Source: Mesorhizobium sp. INR15
Lineage (GTDB): Bacteria; Pseudomonadota; Alphaproteobacteria; Rhizobiales; Rhizobiaceae
Assembly (NCBI RefSeq): GCF_015500075.1
Contig: NZ_CP045497.1
Coordinates: 124,001-188,000, forward strand
DNA: 64,000 nt
Direction: 5' to 3'
The notes under the pieces are model-generated. The model was not told the DNA's origin. It was given only the letters and a program-made list of their open reading frames with translations, and ran no database searches. The position numbers and the translations under genes are program-made. Numbering within the stretch: the first letter of the stretch is position 1; the number at the start of each line of letters is the position of its first letter. Of the stretch, positions 59,923 to 64,000 are shown piece after piece.

Positions 59923-60804
59923 TTAACCTTTGACGGCCCCGGCTGTCAGCCCGTCGACGATGCGACGCTGGAACGCAAGAATAAGGATCAGGAGCGGAAC
60001 GATCATGGAAACTGTCGCCGCGACAGCGAACATCAGCTTGCCTGCGTGTTGCTCACTGCCAAGAAAGGCAGCGGTTGCCGGAACCATGGTCTGGTTGCTT
60101 TCGGGCAGGAGCAGGGTGCACACGACATAGTCACTGTAGCCGACCAGGAAGCTGAAGATGCCGGTCGTGACCACGCCTGGCCACATGACCGGCATGATGG
60201 CTAGACGGAACGCTTGGAACCGGGAGCATCCGTCGACAAGCGCGGCCTCGTCCAGATCGCGCGGAACCGTGAGAAAGAATGAATGCAACAGCCAGAGCGT
60301 AAACGGCTGGTTCAGAGCCACGAGAACAATTGCGGCGGTGGGCAACCGCCCCCAAAGATTCAATTTGAAGAACGGAAACAAATAGCCTGAGATCAGCGAG
60401 AGCCCGGGCATTGCCCGGAAGATGAGAGCCGCGATCAGGATCCAGAAAGCGTAGCGGCTGGTTGAACGGGCAAGCGCGTAGCCGCCCAGCGTGCCGAAGG
60501 TCAGAGAGATTACCGTCACAGTGACCGTAACGATGACCGAATTGATGGCAGGTCGCCAGAACTGTTGATCGATCCATAGGTCACGATAATTCTGGAATGT
60601 ATAGGAGTGCCCGCTAAAAGCCAGCGTATGCGGCCCCAACAAAGCGTCCTTCCAGCCGCCATACGAGAAGAAATCCGCTTCGAGCTTGAAACTACCCCAG
60701 ATCGTCCAGATGAAAGGGAAGGCCGCGCAGAGGATCCAAACGAGTATGAAGGCACTGGCCAAAATCACCAGCGGGCGGGAGGGTCTGAGGGCGCGAGAGG
60801 ACAT
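59923..60804 (-). CDS. Sugar-type ABC permease, MalG/UgpE class
   Basis: A 293-residue permease. VILASAFILVWILCAAFPFI is the first membrane segment, and DLDEAALVDGCSRFQAFRLA is the EAA loop (EAAxxDGxxxxxxF), diagnostic of carbohydrate uptake family 1. It follows the MalF-type gene by 3 bp. Confidence 0.9.
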   Translation of the reverse strand: MSSRALRPSRPLVILASAFILVWILCAAFPFIWTIWGSFKLEADFFSYGGWKDALLGPHTLAFSGHSYTFQNYRDLWIDQQFWRPAINSVIVTVTVTVISLTFGTLGGYALARSTSRYAFWILIAALIFRAMPGLSLISGYLFPFFKLNLWGRLPTAAIVLVALNQPFTLWLLHSFFLTVPRDLDEAALVDGCSRFQAFRLAIMPVMWPGVVTTGIFSFLVGYSDYVVCTLLLPESNQTMVPATAAFLGSEQHAGKLMFAVAATVSMIVPLLILILAFQRRIVDGLTAGAVKG

Positions 60805-60807
60805 CTT

Positions 60808-61839
60808 TTATCCCTTCGCCCTGAAGGTGAACCAGGAGCGGATCATGGAAGGGGTCATCAGTATGGCGATGCAAACAATGGTCAGCATGGAAGTGGCAGC
60901 GGCCGATCCGTAGAGTGGTGTGCTGCCGTTGACGAGATCCTTGAATATGAGGGTGGAAAGCGACGACGCCTGGGCCGTAGCCGAGAAGGCGACGATTGAT
61001 TCGAAAACGCGAACATTGTCCATGATCAGGACCAGGGTAAGGAAGATAGCGATAGGCCTGAGATGTGGAAAGACTACGAAACGCAGGCGTTGCCAGCGTG
61101 AGGCACCGTCGACGATTGCAGATTCCAACGTATCCTGAGGAACCGTCTGCAAGGCGGCATAGAATACGATGAAGACGAAAGGGGCCGAATTCCAAGCGCC
61201 GTGGAAGAATAGGACAAGCCAGCTCAGCGTCGTCGAGGCCTTCAGGGACAGATCCGGATTTCCCGTCATGTAGATCAGCGCCGCGCCAATCAGCCCACGG
61301 GCGTCGATCATCCAAAACAGCACCAGCGCACCGAGAAAAGCTGGAACAAGCATTGGTAGCAAAGTGAAGTAGGTGATCACCCCACGCAGCTGCTGGGGCA
61401 GTGCGTTCAGCGCCAGCGCGATCAGAAGCCCCAGCCAAAGGGAAAGCGGCGTGACGACGAATGTGTATGCGAGCGTGAAAGTGAGGGCTCTGTAGAAGTG
61501 GAGGTCGGCGATTCTTGCGATTGCGTTGCCCCAACCGCTCGACGAATGCCAAATCTCCGCAATATCAGCGAAAGCGAGATGGGCGGAATTCGTGTAAGTG
61601 GCTAGGCCGTTGAACCGCCCCATCGGATTGGCTTGGTTCAGTTTTAGCGTCGCCTGCGCGTCCACTCTCGTTTCGGTCTTGCATCCCCCGAATGGGTCGC
61701 AGGCTTCAGTCTGAACGAGAACACGCGGATTTTCCACATAGAACGATTGAAATGCCGACGAGAATATCGGTATTGCAATAAACAGAAGCATCGCCGCCAT
61801 GGAGGGAAGCATGAAAGTGAAAAACGTCCTGTGAGGCAT
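60808..61839 (-). CDS. Sugar-type ABC permease, MalF/UgpA class
   Basis: A permease of about 343 residues from the ATG at 61839 after AAGAGGAT; the frame is open to 61887. FMLPSMAAMLLFIAIPIFSS opens the membrane part. A large periplasmic loop containing two Cys (EACDPFGGCKTETRVDAQAT) follows. The EAA loop is LESAIVDGASRWQRLRFVVF. The Cys pair may form a disulfide. Confidence 0.88.
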   Translation of the reverse strand: MPHRTFFTFMLPSMAAMLLFIAIPIFSSAFQSFYVENPRVLVQTEACDPFGGCKTETRVDAQATLKLNQANPMGRFNGLATYTNSAHLAFADIAEIWHSSSGWGNAIARIADLHFYRALTFTLAYTFVVTPLSLWLGLLIALALNALPQQLRGVITYFTLLPMLVPAFLGALVLFWMIDARGLIGAALIYMTGNPDLSLKASTTLSWLVLFFHGAWNSAPFVFIVFYAALQTVPQDTLESAIVDGASRWQRLRFVVFPHLRPIAIFLTLVLIMDNVRVFESIVAFSATAQASSLSTLIFKDLVNGSTPLYGSAAATSMLTIVCIAILMTPSMIRSWFTFRAKG

Positions 61840-61861
61840 CCTGATCCTCTTCGACCCGGTA

Positions 61862-61881
61862 TGCCGCCCTTCTGGGCGGCA
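61862..61881 (-). promoter_or_regulatory. Intercistronic stem-loop between binding protein and permease
   Basis: TGCCGCCC-TTCT-GGGCGGCA is a perfect 8-bp stem with a 4-nt loop after the binding-protein stop and before the permease. No T-run follows, so it probably stabilises the upstream mRNA rather than terminating. Confidence 0.5.
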
Positions 61882-61903
61882 CACCATTTGAGCTACGTCG
61901 ACT

Positions 61904-63139
61904 TTAGTTTATGAAGCCCGCCGAACTCGCGGCGGTCGTATATGCCTTCTGCGCATCCGAGATTGCCTGCTCGGCGCTCTCCTTGCCTTGGATGAACTTG
62001 CCAATTTCAACGCCCAGCGCGTTGTGCAGAAGATCCATATAGGGGACTGCCGGATAGCCTGGCGCGCCGCCCTTTATCGATGCCACAATTCCTTCGGCGT
62101 TGTCCGTTGGCTTGTATCCTTCGATCAGCCAGACGGAATCGGTGGGATGCTTCTTGACCATTTCGGGCGAGATACCGTGCAGCATTGCTCGGAAAGATGC
62201 CTCCGCATCAGCGTCGGAAATATTCTTTGCGATGGTGAAACCGTCCCACCAGACCATGGTCGCCGGCGTGGCGCCGCCGCCAAATGTGGGAGCCGCTGCC
62301 AGCCGCGTATCCTTGGCGATCTCGGGTGTGGGGCTTTGGCCGGGCAATACCTGGGCGGCGCTCGATCCCCACATATTCATCATCGCGACTTGTCCCGCAT
62401 TCCATTTCGGACGGAAGACGTCCGAATCATAGGTCAGGTAATCCGGCCCGATATAGGGGACCATCTCCTTCATCAAATTCAGGGTCTGGGTTGCCTTCGC
62501 CATGTCGATTGCAGGCCGCGCGCTACCCTCTTCGAAAAGGGTACCACCCAAGCCGCCATAGTAAAGATCGAGGAATTCTTCAGCGATATCCCAGTCGGGG
62601 AGGAAGGACATCGCCAAGGGCTGCTTCATGATGCCCTTGTCGTGGATCGTCTTCGCAGCGGCCAAAACTTCTTCGTACGTTTTCGGAACCTCGACGCCAG
62701 CCTCCTTCAACACGCTCTCTCGATAGAAGAAATGTTGCGCGTTGGCCATGAAGGCGATCGCCATCGTTTTGCCGCCGATCTTGATGAGCTGGTTCGGCTT
62801 TAATTGCTGCCCGTACTTGGCAACGAGATCGTCAAGGGGGCGGACGAGATCGGCAGACAGCAGCGGGCTGATCGATCCGTTCGCCACGACCACGACGGAG
62901 TATTTCGCGGGACTTGCGGTCAGGGCCGCTACCATGAGATCAGCAAACTGCTTGTTGTGGTTCTTGGTGATCTTGACGTCGGCGCTGGCGCATTCCTCGG
63001 CGGTGGAAACCACCGTGCGAATAGATTTGAAGTCGTTCGCGAGAATATTCACCGAGCCCGCCGAGATACCACAGTCGGCAAAGGCATTCGATGTCAGCAG
63101 AGCCGCATATACAGCCGAAACGGCTAACAGACGCTTCAT
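61904..63139 (-). CDS. Periplasmic binding protein, sugar ABC family 1
   Basis: A 411-residue exported protein with signal peptide (LLAVSAVYAALLTSNAFA). KYSVVVVANGSISPLLSADL, MWGSSAAQVLPGQ and TMVWWDGFTIAKNISDADAE are consistent with an extracellular solute-binding protein of the maltose-type class. It leads the binding protein, MalF, MalG, SnoaL, SnoaL unit and lies downstream of tandem LacI-type operators. No ATPase gene is visible in the window. Confidence 0.88.
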   Translation of the reverse strand: MKRLLAVSAVYAALLTSNAFADCGISAGSVNILANDFKSIRTVVSTAEECASADVKITKNHNKQFADLMVAALTASPAKYSVVVVANGSISPLLSADLVRPLDDLVAKYGQQLKPNQLIKIGGKTMAIAFMANAQHFFYRESVLKEAGVEVPKTYEEVLAAAKTIHDKGIMKQPLAMSFLPDWDIAEEFLDLYYGGLGGTLFEEGSARPAIDMAKATQTLNLMKEMVPYIGPDYLTYDSDVFRPKWNAGQVAMMNMWGSSAAQVLPGQSPTPEIAKDTRLAAAPTFGGGATPATMVWWDGFTIAKNISDADAEASFRAMLHGISPEMVKKHPTDSVWLIEGYKPTDNAEGIVASIKGGAPGYPAVPYMDLLHNALGVEIGKFIQGKESAEQAISDAQKAYTTAASSAGFIN

Positions 63140-63231
63140 GGGGAAATCTCCTATTTGTTCCCTGCGGCCGGCGTTCCGATCGTGATCAACGGTTTCATGT
63201 CAAGGCCGCTGAAGGCAACAAAACATTATTC

Positions 63232-63269
63232 GCATACGTTTGCAAACCCTAATTGCATACGTTTGCAAA
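63232..63269. promoter_or_regulatory. Tandem LacI-family-type operators
   Basis: GCATACGTTTGCAAA occurs at 63232-63246 and again at 63255-63269. The second copy is part of TTGCATACGTTTGCAA, an imperfect palindrome centred on ACGT and typical of LacI/GalR-family sites. The copies are 23 bp apart, about two helical turns, in the divergent region between the sugar-type binding protein and the SnoaL-like gene to the right. No LacI-type regulator gene lies inside the window. Confidence 0.7.
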
Positions 63270-63315
63270 TTTGACTATACGATCTCACCCGCAGAGATAA
63301 AGGAGCGGACAAGTG

Positions 63316-64000
63316 ATGGATTTTCAGGCGGCGAAGAACCTCGTAAGGGAACACCACAGGGCAATTGCCGATGCCTCAGCGGAGACTATCGCCCAAGCTT
63401 TGGAGCGCCATACCGCCGATGACTGGCATTGGCGGGGGATGCATCCGTTCCATGAGCAGCGCGGCGCAGCTGCCGTCGCGAAGGCCTTCTGGTCGCCGTA
63501 CCTGACAGCGATGACTCGCTTGCAGCGTCGCCCTGACATTTTCATGGCAGGACTGAACCAGATAGATGATTTCAAGTCGGTCTGGGTCGTGTCCATGGGA
63601 CACCTGATGGGACTGTTCGACAAGCCGTGGCTGGGAATCCGCCCATCTGGCAAGATATCGATGATGCGCTATGTCGAGTTTAACCGCGTGGAAGATGGAC
63701 GCATCCTCGAAACCGCGATGTTCTTCGACATCCCCCAGGTGATGATCCAGGCGGGCCAGAATCCGTTCCCGCCTGAAACGGGTGCGCATCTGGTGCAACC
63801 TGGGCCGGCAACGCATGAGGGCTTGATGTACGGCTCGCAGGAACCCGATACAGGCCAAGCGACCTTACGGGCGATCAATGCGATGCTGCAGGACATGGGC
63901 TCCACCGACCGTAGCCGCGGCATAGAGGGTTATGCGGAGGAACTCGCGCGAACCTGGAACGACGACATGATCTGGTGGGGGCCGGCCGGCATTGGCGCGA
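63316..64000 (+). CDS. SnoaL-like domain protein, cut by the window end
   Basis: An open frame from the ATG at 63316 (AAGGAG about 10 nt upstream) runs to the last base without a stop, at least 228 residues. It starts MDFQAAKNLVREHHRAIADA. WHWRGMHPFHEQRGAAAVAK, LGIRPSGKISMMRYVEFNRV and EDGRILETAMFFDIPQVMIQ match SnoaL/ester-cyclase-like proteins, and a second domain seems to begin near LARTWNDDMIWWGPAG. It diverges from the sugar-type transporter under shared LacI-type operators and is a third paralogue of this kind. Confidence 0.78.
   Translation, partial: MDFQAAKNLVREHHRAIADASAETIAQALERHTADDWHWRGMHPFHEQRGAAAVAKAFWSPYLTAMTRLQRRPDIFMAGLNQIDDFKSVWVVSMGHLMGLFDKPWLGIRPSGKISMMRYVEFNRVEDGRILETAMFFDIPQVMIQAGQNPFPPETGAHLVQPGPATHEGLMYGSQEPDTGQATLRAINAMLQDMGSTDRSRGIEGYAEELARTWNDDMIWWGPAGIGA

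Noticed and set aside
1..64000. CRISPR arrays, tRNA or rRNA genes
   Set aside because: No regularly spaced repeats or recognisable RNA gene sequences were seen on reading the window; this was not a computed search.

Overview
The window looks like an accessory region, either a plasmid or a genomic island, of an alphaproteobacterium of the Rhizobiales (Mesorhizobium/Phyllobacteriaceae-like). The basis is high-GC coding sequence, frequent GTG and TTG starts, rhizobial-type ABC transporters in large numbers, and dense insertion sequences of the IS1182, IS21, IS5, IS66 and IS630 types. No rRNA, tRNA, CRISPR array or replication gene was seen. The taxonomic placement is inference from gene style, not from a marker gene.

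Layout. 0-6.7 kb is mobile and decayed DNA: a Tn3-family transposase remnant, an ScpB-like gene broken by one nonsense codon, a RES/Xre toxin-antitoxin pair, an IS1182-type element and an IS21-type element. 6.8-16.8 kb is an eight-gene minus-strand operon (polar amino acid ABC transporter, HyuB, HyuA, Asp/Glu-racemase-superfamily enzyme, M20 deacylase, PLP lyase) with a divergent LysR gene. It reads as uptake and ring opening of hydantoins or related cyclic amides. 16.8-23.2 kb is an IS5-damaged patch with a beheaded DppD, an intact DppF, a D-hydantoinase/dihydropyrimidinase, a PotC remnant and two abutting IS5-type elements.

23.8-48.5 kb is the most interesting part: a catabolic island with 5-oxoprolinase PxpA/PxpBC, a 2-hydroxyacid dehydrogenase, RidA, two complete PotABCD-like transporters each paired with a creatinase-fold (M24) hydrolase, an M20 carbamoylase-type hydrolase, an amidohydrolase between two related SDRs, a class I glutamine amidotransferase, a DapA-like aldolase and another SDR. 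A GntR-family regulator sits inside it. Five intergenic copies of a 10-bp palindrome, consensus TGGTATACCA, lie upstream of its main transcription units, including the gntR gene itself. I infer one regulon for import and breakdown of an unidentified cyclic or gamma-linked amino acid derivative.

48.5-51.5 kb is an IS66 element with a perfect 8-bp target duplication, sitting at the edge of a truncated IS5 copy. 51.5-57.9 kb holds an aminotransferase, an AHL-lactonase-like metallo-beta-lactamase-fold hydrolase, an SDR, kynureninase, a second GntR regulator and a polar amino acid transporter without an ATPase. 57.9-64.0 kb holds an IS630-like remnant, three SnoaL-like proteins (the last cut by the window end) and a sugar-type ABC transporter, with tandem LacI-type operators in the divergent promoter region.
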